A stretch of DNA of 64,000 nucleotides from Pseudovibrio sp000156235 (lineage in GTDB: Bacteria > Pseudomonadota > Alphaproteobacteria > Rhizobiales > Stappiaceae), in the NCBI RefSeq assembly GCF_000156235.1, contig NZ_DS996809.1, positions 62,001 through 126,000 of the forward strand, read 5' to 3'. Numbering within the stretch: position 1 is the first letter of the stretch; every line of letters starts with the position of its first letter. Positions 51,653 through 60,294 of the stretch are shown here, piece by piece. The translations under genes and the position numbers were made by a program. The notes below the pieces were generated by a model, which ran no database searches, was not told the DNA's origin, and saw only the letters and a list, made by a program, of their open reading frames with translations.

Positions 51653-52079
51653 CAGACGGGCCTCCAGCGTTTATGGCCGGGTGCATGCGAGCACTGGCAA
51701 CAGATGCAGAGAGCTGCCCTTCAATTTCAGAGAGAACAGCGTCGAATCTGGGATCTTCACGCAAATCTTCAACAACCTTGCAGGCGTGGGCTGCTGTTGT
51801 TCTGTCCCGGCCAAAGGCTGCTGCTGCCTGAGACAACGTCATGCCCATACAGACATGGAGGATGTACATGGAGACTTGCCGAGCTCTTGCTGCTTTTGCA
51901 TAACCACGAGATGCGGAATGGAGTTCTTCGGGCTTTAATCCAAATGCGAGCGCGACGCGTCCTGTTGCCATCCAGTCCACCGCTGACAAAGGTTTGTTCA
52001 GCAGGGCGGAATGAACCGGAGATCCCAAACGCGGACTTCTGGACATTTCGTCTTTCTCCCCCTCAGAAATTCTTGGCAT
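51636..52079 (-). CDS. DnaA-domain-IV-like HTH protein, candidate GafY-like GTA activator
   Basis: The 147-residue protein has a C-terminal DnaA-type DNA-binding motif: MTLSQAAAAFGRDRTTAAHACKVVEDLREDPRFD near residues 80-113, like the GRDHTT signature of DnaA. It lacks ATPase domains. In Caulobacter GafY and the N-terminal half of GafA carry this kind of domain and bind the GTA promoter. It is translationally coupled to the DUF6456 gene. GGAG lies 7 bp before its ATG. Confidence 0.75.
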   Translation of the reverse strand: MPRISEGEKDEMSRSPRLGSPVHSALLNKPLSAVDWMATGRVALAFGLKPEELHSASRGYAKAARARQVSMYILHVCMGMTLSQAAAAFGRDRTTAAHACKVVEDLREDPRFDAVLSEIEGQLSASVASARMHPAINAGGPSDVFTA

Positions 52080-52222
52080 TTAATTACTCCAATGAACTGA
52101 TTGGTTATCGTCAAAGAACAATTGATTGTTGCCCTAGCGATACTCGGGGGGGATAAGATTGAGACTGAGCGCCCTCAAAACATAAATTTTTCTAAACAAC
52201 TGGTAAAATCAGGTGGGTTCAG

Positions 52223-52254
52223 CGTGCTGCCTGGGCACAGCAATCGTGCTGCCT
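52223..52254. repeat. Tandem 10-bp direct repeat upstream of the gafY-like gene
   Basis: CGTGCTGCCT occurs at 52223-52232 and 52245-52254, 22 bp (two helical turns) apart, about 145-175 bp before the start codon. Such spacing suits a dimeric regulator. The remaining 400-bp spacer to mucR shows no other gene. Confidence 0.4.
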
Positions 52255-52486
52255 AAAACCTTATCAAATTATATTTTTGAATTAACTCTTGAGACTTGCA
52301 GGTATTTTGAAATCACAACTGTGGCAAGCGCAGTAAAATTAGAACTTAAGCTCTAGTGTTCGATGAGCCAAATTTACCTTTACGGAAAGCAGCGTTCACC
52401 AACCTAGGGCGATATACACAATGCACGCACCCTTAGGGGAATTCATCGATAACGGGAGCATAAAAAATGAAGGAAGGGGAATAAAA

Positions 52487-52514
52487 AAAACCAGCCCCGA
52501 ATGAGGCTGGTTTT
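52487..52514. terminator. Intrinsic terminator after mucR
   Basis: A 10-bp inverted repeat (AAAACCAGCC / GGCTGGTTTT) with an 8-base loop is followed on the minus strand by a run of T, about 20 bp past the mucR stop. Confidence 0.9.
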
Positions 52515-52535
52515 CGTTCAGGATATATCCCGAAA

Positions 52536-52952
52536 TTACTTAGCGCGTTTACGCTGCTGGCCGAGACCCATTTTCTTAGCAAGCTCAGAACGAGCTGCTG
52601 CGTAATGAGGAGCAACCATTGGGTAGTCAGAAGGAAGACCCCATTTCTCACGATATTCCTCAGGGGTCATATCGTAGTGAGTGCGCAGGTGGCGCTTCAG
52701 GGACTTAAACTTCTTACCATCTTCAAGGCAGATGATGTAGTCGTTCGTGACAGACTTCTTAACCGGCACAGCTGGCTTCAGTGGCTCTGGCTCTGGCTCA
52801 GAAAGATCACCGCTGGTTTTCTGCAGAGCGACGTAAACGTCGTTGATCAGCACAGGCAAATCAGCGGAGGCCACAGTGTTATTACCAACATAGGCTGACA
52901 CGATATCAGCAGTCAGTTCCATCAAATTGTTATCTGCAGGGATCTCGCTCAT
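52536..52952 (-). CDS. mucR: MucR/Ros family zinc-finger transcriptional regulator
   Basis: The 138-residue protein has the MucR core: YIICLEDGKKFKSLKRHLRTHYDMTPEEYREKWGLPSDYPMVAPHYAAARSELAKKMGLG, with Cys, Asp and two His for zinc. MucR proteins bind AT-rich DNA and control exopolysaccharide, motility and cell-cycle genes. The N-terminal part should mediate oligomers. It is monocistronic. Confidence 0.93.
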   Translation of the reverse strand: MSEIPADNNLMELTADIVSAYVGNNTVASADLPVLINDVYVALQKTSGDLSEPEPEPLKPAVPVKKSVTNDYIICLEDGKKFKSLKRHLRTHYDMTPEEYREKWGLPSDYPMVAPHYAAARSELAKKMGLGQQRKRAK

Positions 52953-53415
52953 CTCAAACCTGTCATCTTGTGGATCTAAATTTCATACGTGTGCTTGTTT
53001 ACTACTGAACCAATACTTCGACCCGAAGATCAAAGATAAGATCCATACTTACCACAGCCGAAATTCGACTCTAAACAAGCAAAAACCATAGGGGGCTGTT
53101 ATAGAGACAGGAAATAAGGATAACAAGTTAAATCCGGTCAAAAAAATCAGATTTACTATGGTTTTTTGTGCATTGTGATTTAGAAGGACCTTACAGACTT
53201 CTAACAAACTTGAGAAATTATAGAAGTGAGCTAGATAAACTGCGGGCTCTAATGTACAGACAGAAGAATGTGACTGTACTGTGTAATCGGCTTTTAGAAA
53301 GGCGAAGCAGTTGAAACTTCAACTCCTAGTTTTTCGCCTTCCTAATGGTCATTGTCGATTATATTGTATCTTTGCTCAGCACTAAAACGCAAAAAGCTTG
53401 GCTGAGGCTGACACA
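52953..53415. other. Non-coding spacer with an inverted repeat
   Basis: About 460 bp. Near 53299-53340 is a nested inverted repeat: AAGGCGAA / TTCGCCTT outside and AGTTGAA / TTCAACT inside. It has no clear T run on the minus strand and may stabilise the mrp transcript end or be a regulatory palindrome. Left of it, AT-rich sequence likely carries the mucR promoter, which MucR commonly autoregulates. Confidence 0.5.
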
Positions 53416-53776
53416 TTATTGCGGAGCATCTGGCTCTGCTGTTTTCTTCGTCACACTCAGTTCATCAATTGTGGTCTCTTTACACGGCTTATAGCCAACC
53501 ACATAAGCTGCGCGTGCGATGAGTGTGCAGACACTGGTGCGGTGAGCAGAAGAAGCAGACAGTTGCCACAGCGCGCATGAAGTCATCCCATTGCTGAGAG
53601 TATAACCCCAGCGCCAGGACCATCAGACCAGAGCCAAGCGTACCAGCCTTAGACGCTGCGTGCATGCGCGTATAGACATCCGGCAAACGGTTTATGCCAA
53701 GGGCCGCACCTGCAGCAAAGATTGCACCAATGATCAACATGATCCCTGTCAGGATGGAGATAACTGCTGACATCAT
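53416..53776 (-). pseudogene. mrpG: mrpG, Na+/H+ antiporter subunit G, frameshifted
   Basis: The first 72 codons match MrpG (LTGIMLIIGAIFAAGAALGINRLPDVYTRMHAASKAGTLGSGLMVL). After ATVCFF the frame breaks: LLTAPVSAH reads one frame over, and LIARAAYVVGYKPCKETTIDEL after a second shift. Two missing single bases (near 53543 and 53523) would restore about 120 residues ending at the TAA at 53416. It may be a recent pseudogene or a sequencing error, since the assembly is draft. Confidence 0.75.
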
Positions 53777-54126
53777 TCCTGCTCCTCCAGTCTTTCAGAA
53801 TCTTTGATCTCTTGCATAATGATGAAGTCCTTGGCTTGTCCACGGTTCAGAATGAAGCGCGCGAAAGCGACAGTTGCCAGGAAGCCAACAAGGCCAAGAG
53901 CCAATGAGATGTCGATATACAGCGTGTAGGTCGATCCTACGCCTACGGTCGCAATCAGACCGATTGCAACGACGACCAGCAGATCCAGTCCCACGATGCG
54001 GTCAGGCAGCGTAGGCCCTTTGATAATGCGATACACGATCAGCAGAAACGTCAGGCCCAGTATAAAGAGTGCGATGCTCACACAGGCGTACAGAAAGTCT
54101 GCAGCAAAAGCTTCAAATCCGCTCAT
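53773..54126 (-). CDS. mrpF: Na+/H+ antiporter subunit F
   Basis: The 117-residue membrane protein has three segments, the first with FLLIVYRIIKGPTLPDRIVGLDLL, the MrpF signature. Part of the Mrp complex that exchanges Na+ for H+ across the inner membrane. Overlaps mrpE and mrpG by 4 bp each. Confidence 0.93.
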   Translation of the reverse strand: MSGFEAFAADFLYACVSIALFILGLTFLLIVYRIIKGPTLPDRIVGLDLLVVVAIGLIATVGVGSTYTLYIDISLALGLVGFLATVAFARFILNRGQAKDFIIMQEIKDSERLEEQE

Positions 54127-54602
54127 CGAAACGCCTCCAGAATCTGACGCTCAAAACCGTTCTTAATGCCATCAATCGTTTCTTCAGGGTCCGGCACATT
54201 CAGGCAATGCACAAACAGGACTTTACGATCCTCTGAGACATCAACCGAGAGTGTGCCTGGGGTCAGTGTGACCATGTTTGCCAGCAGAGTAATCTCAAAG
54301 TCCTCTGTAACTGACAGCGGTACAGCGATGATACCCGGATGCAGTTTTATCTTAGGGCGGATGACGATCATCAATACCCGCCATGAAGACAGCACAAGTT
54401 CCTTGAAGAAACTGCCTGCGAGAATGACGACCTTACCACCGCGCTGGAAGTAATCTCTGAATGCGATCTGCTCCCGGATCAGGAACAAGGCGATGCTAGA
54501 GAGCACAAAACCGAAGATCAGGTTGAGCGGTGTAAATGAGCCTGTAACGGCACCCCATGCTGCAGCGAGCAGCAGGTTCATTAGAAAGACCCTGTTGTTC
54601 AT
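54123..54602 (-). CDS. mrpE: Na+/H+ antiporter subunit E
   Basis: The 159-residue protein has two or three membrane segments and the MrpE pattern (TLLANMVTLTPGTLSVDVSEDRKVLFVHCLNVPDPEE). Overlaps mrpD by 4 bp and mrpF by 4 bp. Confidence 0.94.
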   Translation of the reverse strand: MNNRVFLMNLLLAAAWGAVTGSFTPLNLIFGFVLSSIALFLIREQIAFRDYFQRGGKVVILAGSFFKELVLSSWRVLMIVIRPKIKLHPGIIAVPLSVTEDFEITLLANMVTLTPGTLSVDVSEDRKVLFVHCLNVPDPEETIDGIKNGFERQILEAFR

Positions 54603-56185
54603 CGGGAACCTCCAAATACGGAACCGATATAGGCTGTCGGATCAATCAGCGTTTTTGCTCCATAGTCAGCTACAGACATCATGCTTTCCGGAAGTATTCC
54701 AATCAGAACAATAAGCGTCGTCAGAAGGATCAACGGTAGCCAGATGCTCCAGGAGATCTCAGAGGCTTCTGCACTGCCTGCGATTGGAAGAGCCTGAATA
54801 CCGTCCACGGTATGCTCGTTCCCTCCCCGCCAGAAGGCGAAGATCCAGAGGCGACCAACTGCGATTGTGGTGAGCAGGCCGGACACCAGAATACCGGCAG
54901 CAACCCAGCCACGATCTGCTTCCAAAGCACCTGCTACGAGCAGCAGTTTTGCCCAGAAGCCTGAGAACGGCGGCAAGCCTGCAACAGCCAGCAGAAGGAT
55001 CAAACCAATGACGGCTCCCAATGGCGTGCGGACATAGAGCCCGCCGATTTCGCGCAGGGAAAACGTACCACTCATCTGGAACATAAATGCGACCAGAAGA
55101 TACAGCGCGGTCATGATCAGCACGGAGTGCATGGAATAGAAGATCGCACCAGATACAGCGACTTCGTTGCCAACTGCGATACCAGCCAACATTGCGCCGA
55201 TACCCGCAATCACGAGGTATGCCATCAAGCGGCGGATATCCGTTTGAGCCAGTGCGCCGAGAGAGCCTGTCAGCATGGTTGCGATTGCGACGAGACCAAT
55301 CAGGGTAGCAAGCCAATCACGGCCTTCCGGCATCAGAAGCACCATCACTCTGAGCAGTGCATAAACACCGACCTTTGTGAGAAGACCAGCGAAGATCGCT
55401 GCCACGACCAGACGCGGCGTGTGGTACGACGCAGGAAGCCAGAAATTGACCGGGAATGCTGCTGCCTTCATTGCGAATGCAAGGAAGTAGAGAGCTGCGA
55501 GGCCAAGAACAGGTCCTGAGCCATCAAAGGCCTTCAGCTTGCCAGCAATGTCCGCCATGTTCAGCGTGCCGACCAGACCATACAGCAAGCCAGTTGAGGC
55601 AAGGAACAATGTGGTGGCGATCAGGTTCAGGACGGCATATTTAACAGCACCATCGATCTGGACTTTCTCATTGCCTAGGATCTGCATACCGAAGGATGAG
55701 ATCAGCAGCACTTCAAACCAGACGTAGAGGTTGAAGATATCACCTGTCAGGAATGAGCCGGTGACACCACACAGAAGCATCATCAAAAACGGATAGAAAC
55801 CGTATCGGCGTTCACTCTCTGCAATGGAGTTCATCGCAAAAACAGCAACACACAGCGTTGCGATAGACGCCGTCAGAGCAAGCAGTGCTCCGAGTGGATC
55901 AGCTGTGAATGCGATACCGAATGGTGGCAGCCAGCTGCCCATGACCATGGTGACAACACCATTGTTGAGGACGTGGGTCAGCAGGCCAATGTTCGAGAGG
56001 ATAACGAGCGAAATGATCGAGATCGCGATCCATGGTTGGGTCTGAGGTTTCTTGCGGAAGATGATAGAGATCGCACCGCCTGCCATTGTCAGCAGGACTG
56101 GCGCAACCAGAAGCCAATCTGCAAGCGGCACCGCCTCGGTAACCATCGCCGCTGTAATATCAACTGTAGTTTTCGTTGCAGCCAT
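54599..56185 (-). CDS. mrpD: Na+/H+ antiporter subunit D
   Basis: The 528-residue, about 14-helix membrane protein is homologous to complex I antiporter-like subunits, with conserved charged helices (FAVNFWLPASYHTPRLVVAAIFAGLLTKVGVYALLR-type sequence near residue 220-255). It is the proton-handling partner of MrpA. Four bp after mrpC. Confidence 0.95.
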   Translation of the reverse strand: MAATKTTVDITAAMVTEAVPLADWLLVAPVLLTMAGGAISIIFRKKPQTQPWIAISIISLVILSNIGLLTHVLNNGVVTMVMGSWLPPFGIAFTADPLGALLALTASIATLCVAVFAMNSIAESERRYGFYPFLMMLLCGVTGSFLTGDIFNLYVWFEVLLISSFGMQILGNEKVQIDGAVKYAVLNLIATTLFLASTGLLYGLVGTLNMADIAGKLKAFDGSGPVLGLAALYFLAFAMKAAAFPVNFWLPASYHTPRLVVAAIFAGLLTKVGVYALLRVMVLLMPEGRDWLATLIGLVAIATMLTGSLGALAQTDIRRLMAYLVIAGIGAMLAGIAVGNEVAVSGAIFYSMHSVLIMTALYLLVAFMFQMSGTFSLREIGGLYVRTPLGAVIGLILLLAVAGLPPFSGFWAKLLLVAGALEADRGWVAAGILVSGLLTTIAVGRLWIFAFWRGGNEHTVDGIQALPIAGSAEASEISWSIWLPLILLTTLIVLIGILPESMMSVADYGAKTLIDPTAYIGSVFGGSR

Positions 56186-56189
56186 CTAC

Positions 56190-56567
56190 TTAGTACCCCA
56201 GCGGCGGTTCATTGTGTTCTTTTGGTTCCGCGACGCGCATTTCCAGCAGATCATCTGTTCCAAGTTCCTGATAGGCCCGATACCCGAGGACCAGAAAGAA
56301 CGCGAGGAAAGAGAAGGAAATCACGATCGCAGTGAGCACCAATGCCTGAGGCAATGGGTTCGCTGTTGCTTCTACGGGGAGATAGCTATGGACCGGGATG
56401 ATTGGCGGCACATCTCGTGTCAGTCGACCTGCAGTGAAGATCAAGAGGTTCACTGCATTACCGAGAATAGCGATACCCAGCAGGATTCTGACCAGCTTGC
56501 GAGAGAGCAGCAGATAGATTGAGCCTGCGAAGAGTACGCCTACAAGTACAGCAAAAAGCGTTTCCAT
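56190..56567 (-). CDS. mrpC: Na+/H+ antiporter subunit C
   Basis: The 125-residue protein with three membrane segments resembles NuoK (IYLLLSRKLVRILLGIAILGNAVNLLIF; DPLPQALVLTAIVISF-type). One-base overlap with mrpB. Confidence 0.95.
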   Translation of the reverse strand: METLFAVLVGVLFAGSIYLLLSRKLVRILLGIAILGNAVNLLIFTAGRLTRDVPPIIPVHSYLPVEATANPLPQALVLTAIVISFSFLAFFLVLGYRAYQELGTDDLLEMRVAEPKEHNEPPLGY

Positions 56568-56983
56568 TAGTCTGCCCTTTCTTCCAGAGAAAGAGCGATA
56601 GAGGAGATCGCTCCTACAACAACCAGATACACGCCAATATCAAAGAATAGCGGTGTCGACAGATCGATCACCGTGCCTAGGAATGGCAGTGCCAACCACT
56701 GACTGGTCATGGCTGGCTGACCGAAGAAGATGCTCGGCAGCACAGACAGGACTGCCAGAAACAGGCCGGATGCTGCAATGGACATTGGATGGAACTTCAT
56801 TGCGCGGCGCACAGCCGATACGCCACAAGCGATGCCGTATATGGCGAATGCGGAAACTGCGATAAGGCCGCCAATAAAACCACCGCCGGGCTCATTATGA
56901 CCCCGCAGCAGCACAAAGACGGAGAACAACAGCATCAGTGCTGAAAGGTACGGAGCGACCGTTCTGAATATAAGCGTATTCAT
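56567..56983 (-). CDS. mrpB: Na+/H+ antiporter subunit B
   Basis: The 138-residue, four-helix protein has the MrpB signature HNEPGGGFIGGLIAVSAFAIYGIACG. It is a separate gene here, unlike the fused PhaAB of some rhizobia. One-base overlap with mrpA. Confidence 0.95.
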   Translation of the reverse strand: MNTLIFRTVAPYLSALMLLFSVFVLLRGHNEPGGGFIGGLIAVSAFAIYGIACGVSAVRRAMKFHPMSIAASGLFLAVLSVLPSIFFGQPAMTSQWLALPFLGTVIDLSTPLFFDIGVYLVVVGAISSIALSLEERAD

Positions 56984-59331
56984 TAGCGATTTTTCTCCGT
57001 ATTCGAGTTTCCATTTGATTTAGGACGAACTCTGATAAGTGCAAGCACCGCAAGGCCAGTTACCATCACAACAGAGATTTCACCGATGGTATCAAAACCA
57101 CGGAAATCAACGAGGATGACGTTCACGATGTTGCGGCCATGCGCAATCGTGCGGCTGTACTGGGTGAAGAACTCAGAGAGTGTCGGATCAAATGGCAGCT
57201 GAACAATGGACATGAGCAACATGCTGATGCCAGCGCCACAAAGCACAGCTATGCTGATGTCAAAGGCCTTGCCACGGGACGAGCGGGCATCCGTTGGCTT
57301 GAGGTTCAGTCGTGTCATGACCAGAGCAAGGATGACCACAGACAGCGTTTCAACCATGAACTGGGTGAAGGACAGGTCTGGCGCTCCAAACAGCAGATAG
57401 ATCAACGCAACCGCAAATCCCTGAATACCAAGCAGGACGATCGCAGTTACCCGATAGCGTGCGGTCAACACTGCATAGACACCAATGACGGCTATGGCTG
57501 CGATGAACCACTCATAAACGTGGAGACTTCCCAAGCCTTCCAGCTTTGGCCAATTGCCTGTGAGGATCATTGGCACAAACAGCATCAACGCGATCACAGT
57601 AAACGTGGCCCGCATGTAGGTGACCATGCTGCCAGTCTGAACCATTTGTGTCAGCGTCGTCGCGAAGCGGATGATCGCTTCCAGAACTTGATCAAAGCCT
57701 TTGTCTGGTCCCCATCCGATTGTGCGCAGAACATCAGCAACGATGACACGGAGACGATCCATGTACATGAAGATGATGATGCCCAGACCGATAGTTGCTA
57801 CAGACAAGTACAGCGCAGGAGACAGGTAGGTTGGGAACAGATGCAGTTCTTTATCAAACGGCTGGCCAAGGATTGCTGAGGTCATCGGCGACAAGAGCTG
57901 ATGCCCTACAGAAGCTACAAAGGCACCCGCCACTAAGCCCAAAACAGCCAGTGTGATTGAACCGGCAATCAGCAAAACTGTCCCTTCATGAGCAGCTTTT
58001 GGCGTTTTCAACTTAGCGCCGAAGAACGGTTTGATGGCAACAGTTGCGGCCAATGCAAACATCATGGCGTTGCCCAGTACAGCGAAGGCTGTCCATAATC
58101 CGCCGTTGGTGGTGTACCAGGTGCCGTCGTAGAGGACTTCCTTAGCAACAAAGCCGATAAGTGGAGGCAGACCAGCCATAGAAAGAGCCGATAGAACTGC
58201 GGCAGTGCCTGTGATCGGCATCGCGGAGAACAGTCCCCCCACTCTGTGCAGGTCTCGCGTGCCAGATTCATGGTCCACCGTACCGACGACCATGAAGAGC
58301 GAACCTTTGAAGAGAGAGTGCGCAAACAGATAGAGAACCGCACCCTGAATAGCGATCTGATCAGACGTGCCGGTCAGCATCACCAGAAGACCAAGAGATG
58401 CAACGGTGGTGTAGGCCAAAACAAGCTTTAGATCTGTCTGGCGAATACCGAGGATGGTACCAACCAGCAATGTGATACCGCCAAAGATTGGCAGAACTGT
58501 CATCCAAAGCTCGGTTCCTCCCAGAACCGGATGCATGCGCATAAGCAGGTAAACGCCAGCTTTCACCATGGTCGCGGAGTGCAAGTACGCGGAAACAGGT
58601 GTTGGCGCTTCCATTGCGTTTGGAAGCCAGAAATGGAACGGGAATTGAGCGGATTTCGTGAAGGCACCGAGTACGACCAGAATAAAGATCGCGGTGTAAT
58701 ATGGGCTCTCACGTAGCACATCACCTGAGTTGAGCAGCTCACTCATCTCGAAGCTACCGCCTTGATAGCCTGCAAGAATAAGACCTGCCATCAGGGCAAG
58801 ACCACCGCCGCCAGTCACAACAAGCGCCTGCACGGCAGAGCGGCGCGAGGCACGGCGCAGATGGTCAAAGCCAATCAGCAGGAACGACGTGATGGACGTC
58901 AGCTCCCAATAGACGAACAGCGTGATGACATTATCGGCCACGACAACGCCAAGCATAGCGCCCATAAACAGGAACAAATAGGACAGGAACTGCCCGAGAT
59001 TTTCATGCCCTTTCAGGTAACCACCAGCGTATAACGTAATGAATGTGCCGATCCCGGAGATCAGAAGCGCAAAAACGACTGACAGGCCATCCAGATAAAT
59101 CGAGAAGTTTACGTTAAAGGTGGGAACCCATTCCAAGCTTGCCTTGTAGGTTTGCCCCTCAGCAAGACCCGGCACGAATGAGAGAAACTGTAAGAAAGCC
59201 AATGCAGGAATTATAGCCAGAAGCCATGATGCATTGTGTTTCAGAGTCTTTGCCAGAATGGGACTAAGCGCAGCGGCAACAAACGGGCCTAATAACGCCC
59301 AGAACGTTGCCTCGACACCGAATAAAGGCAT
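56983..59331 (-). CDS. mrpA: Na+/H+ antiporter subunit A
   Basis: The 782-residue membrane protein is homologous to NuoL in its first 500 residues (SKSAQFPFHFWLPNAMEAPTPVSAYLHSATMVKAGVYLLMR) and has a C-terminal MrpB-like extension (GAPDLSFTQFMVETLSVVILALVMTRL). It is the first gene of the operon. Its upstream spacer of about 260 bp to msrB should carry both promoters. Confidence 0.95.
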   Translation of the reverse strand: MPLFGVEATFWALLGPFVAAALSPILAKTLKHNASWLLAIIPALAFLQFLSFVPGLAEGQTYKASLEWVPTFNVNFSIYLDGLSVVFALLISGIGTFITLYAGGYLKGHENLGQFLSYLFLFMGAMLGVVVADNVITLFVYWELTSITSFLLIGFDHLRRASRRSAVQALVVTGGGGLALMAGLILAGYQGGSFEMSELLNSGDVLRESPYYTAIFILVVLGAFTKSAQFPFHFWLPNAMEAPTPVSAYLHSATMVKAGVYLLMRMHPVLGGTELWMTVLPIFGGITLLVGTILGIRQTDLKLVLAYTTVASLGLLVMLTGTSDQIAIQGAVLYLFAHSLFKGSLFMVVGTVDHESGTRDLHRVGGLFSAMPITGTAAVLSALSMAGLPPLIGFVAKEVLYDGTWYTTNGGLWTAFAVLGNAMMFALAATVAIKPFFGAKLKTPKAAHEGTVLLIAGSITLAVLGLVAGAFVASVGHQLLSPMTSAILGQPFDKELHLFPTYLSPALYLSVATIGLGIIIFMYMDRLRVIVADVLRTIGWGPDKGFDQVLEAIIRFATTLTQMVQTGSMVTYMRATFTVIALMLFVPMILTGNWPKLEGLGSLHVYEWFIAAIAVIGVYAVLTARYRVTAIVLLGIQGFAVALIYLLFGAPDLSFTQFMVETLSVVILALVMTRLNLKPTDARSSRGKAFDISIAVLCGAGISMLLMSIVQLPFDPTLSEFFTQYSRTIAHGRNIVNVILVDFRGFDTIGEISVVMVTGLAVLALIRVRPKSNGNSNTEKNR

Positions 59332-59589
59332 GTAGCACTCCGTGAATTATTTTCGTGGTTGAACCTATAAGACCGAGTCGAATTTGCCAAACACGCTCCC
59401 CCGACCACTCCAAAGACATAATCTGCCCACCCATGCGGGGCAAGTTCATCACATTCTAGTTTTGTCAGGTTTCAATAAACTCTAACCTCACCTATTTGTA
59501 ACTTGCCTTTTAGACATCTGCTGTTTGTTTATGTCTTGGTAAACTTAACATGGCCCTACCATTGAGCCCGTTGAATAAGGATTTCTATC

Positions 59590-59997
59590 ATGTTTAACAA
59601 AAAATCACCTAAGGACATGACCGAGGCGGAATGGCGGGAAAAACTGACTCCGGAACAGTTTCGAATCTTACGCGAAAAAGGAACTGAACGCGCATTTACC
59701 GGTCCTTATTGGAACACCTTTGAAACCGGCACTTACAGCTGTTCTGCATGTGGGTCTAAGTTATTCAAATCAGACACAAAATTTGATGCAGGCTGCGGCT
59801 GGCCAAGCTTCTTCGAAGCGGTCGCTCCAGACGTTGTAACCGAGCATAAAGACACGACTTTGGGCATGGTGCGTACGGAGATCTGCTGTGCAAGTTGTGG
59901 AGGACACCTTGGACACGTTTTCCCAGATGGCCCGCCACCTACAGGACTTCGCTACTGCATGAATGGTACTTCGATGACATTCACACCTGACGAGTAG
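59590..59997 (+). CDS. msrB: Peptide-methionine (R)-S-oxide reductase
   Basis: The 135-residue protein has the zinc Cys pairs CSAC (51, 54) and CASC (100, 103), the GCGWPSFF motif and the catalytic Cys at about 123 in LRYCMNGTSM. It repairs oxidised methionine. It lacks a signal peptide, so cytoplasmic. Confidence 0.95.
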   Translation: MFNKKSPKDMTEAEWREKLTPEQFRILREKGTERAFTGPYWNTFETGTYSCSACGSKLFKSDTKFDAGCGWPSFFEAVAPDVVTEHKDTTLGMVRTEICCASCGGHLGHVFPDGPPPTGLRYCMNGTSMTFTPDE

Positions 59998-60294
59998 TTT
60001 TGATAAAATCTAAGATAGGTGTTGTCGCGGAGCGAAAGAGCGACGTTTTGAAGCTGTGGAAGAACAACTGAATTTACACTGAAACAATATTATCAGCTCC
60101 ACATCGATAGACATATGAGCATGAAAATAATCGGTGTAAAAAGCTTCGCCTTCAAATTTATACCTTCGATACGGCACATATCTTCTGATGGATAAGTTTT
60201 AATCGGGAACTGGCTTTATGTCAGTTCTCACTTAAAATGCAGAGCCAACAGAGCTTAGGTCTCAAAATCATTTGCGAAAACTCAGTCAGGTATA
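59998..60294. other. Non-coding spacer with a weak terminator
   Basis: About 300 bp. A short stem GTCGC / GCGAC at 60024-60044 with TTTT after it may end the msrB transcript. The rest shows no gene; an AGG just upstream of 60295 serves the next gene. Confidence 0.4.

Noticed and set aside
52433..52651. 72-residue frame over the mucR terminator
   Set aside because: Reads through the terminator stem and overlaps mucR in another frame.
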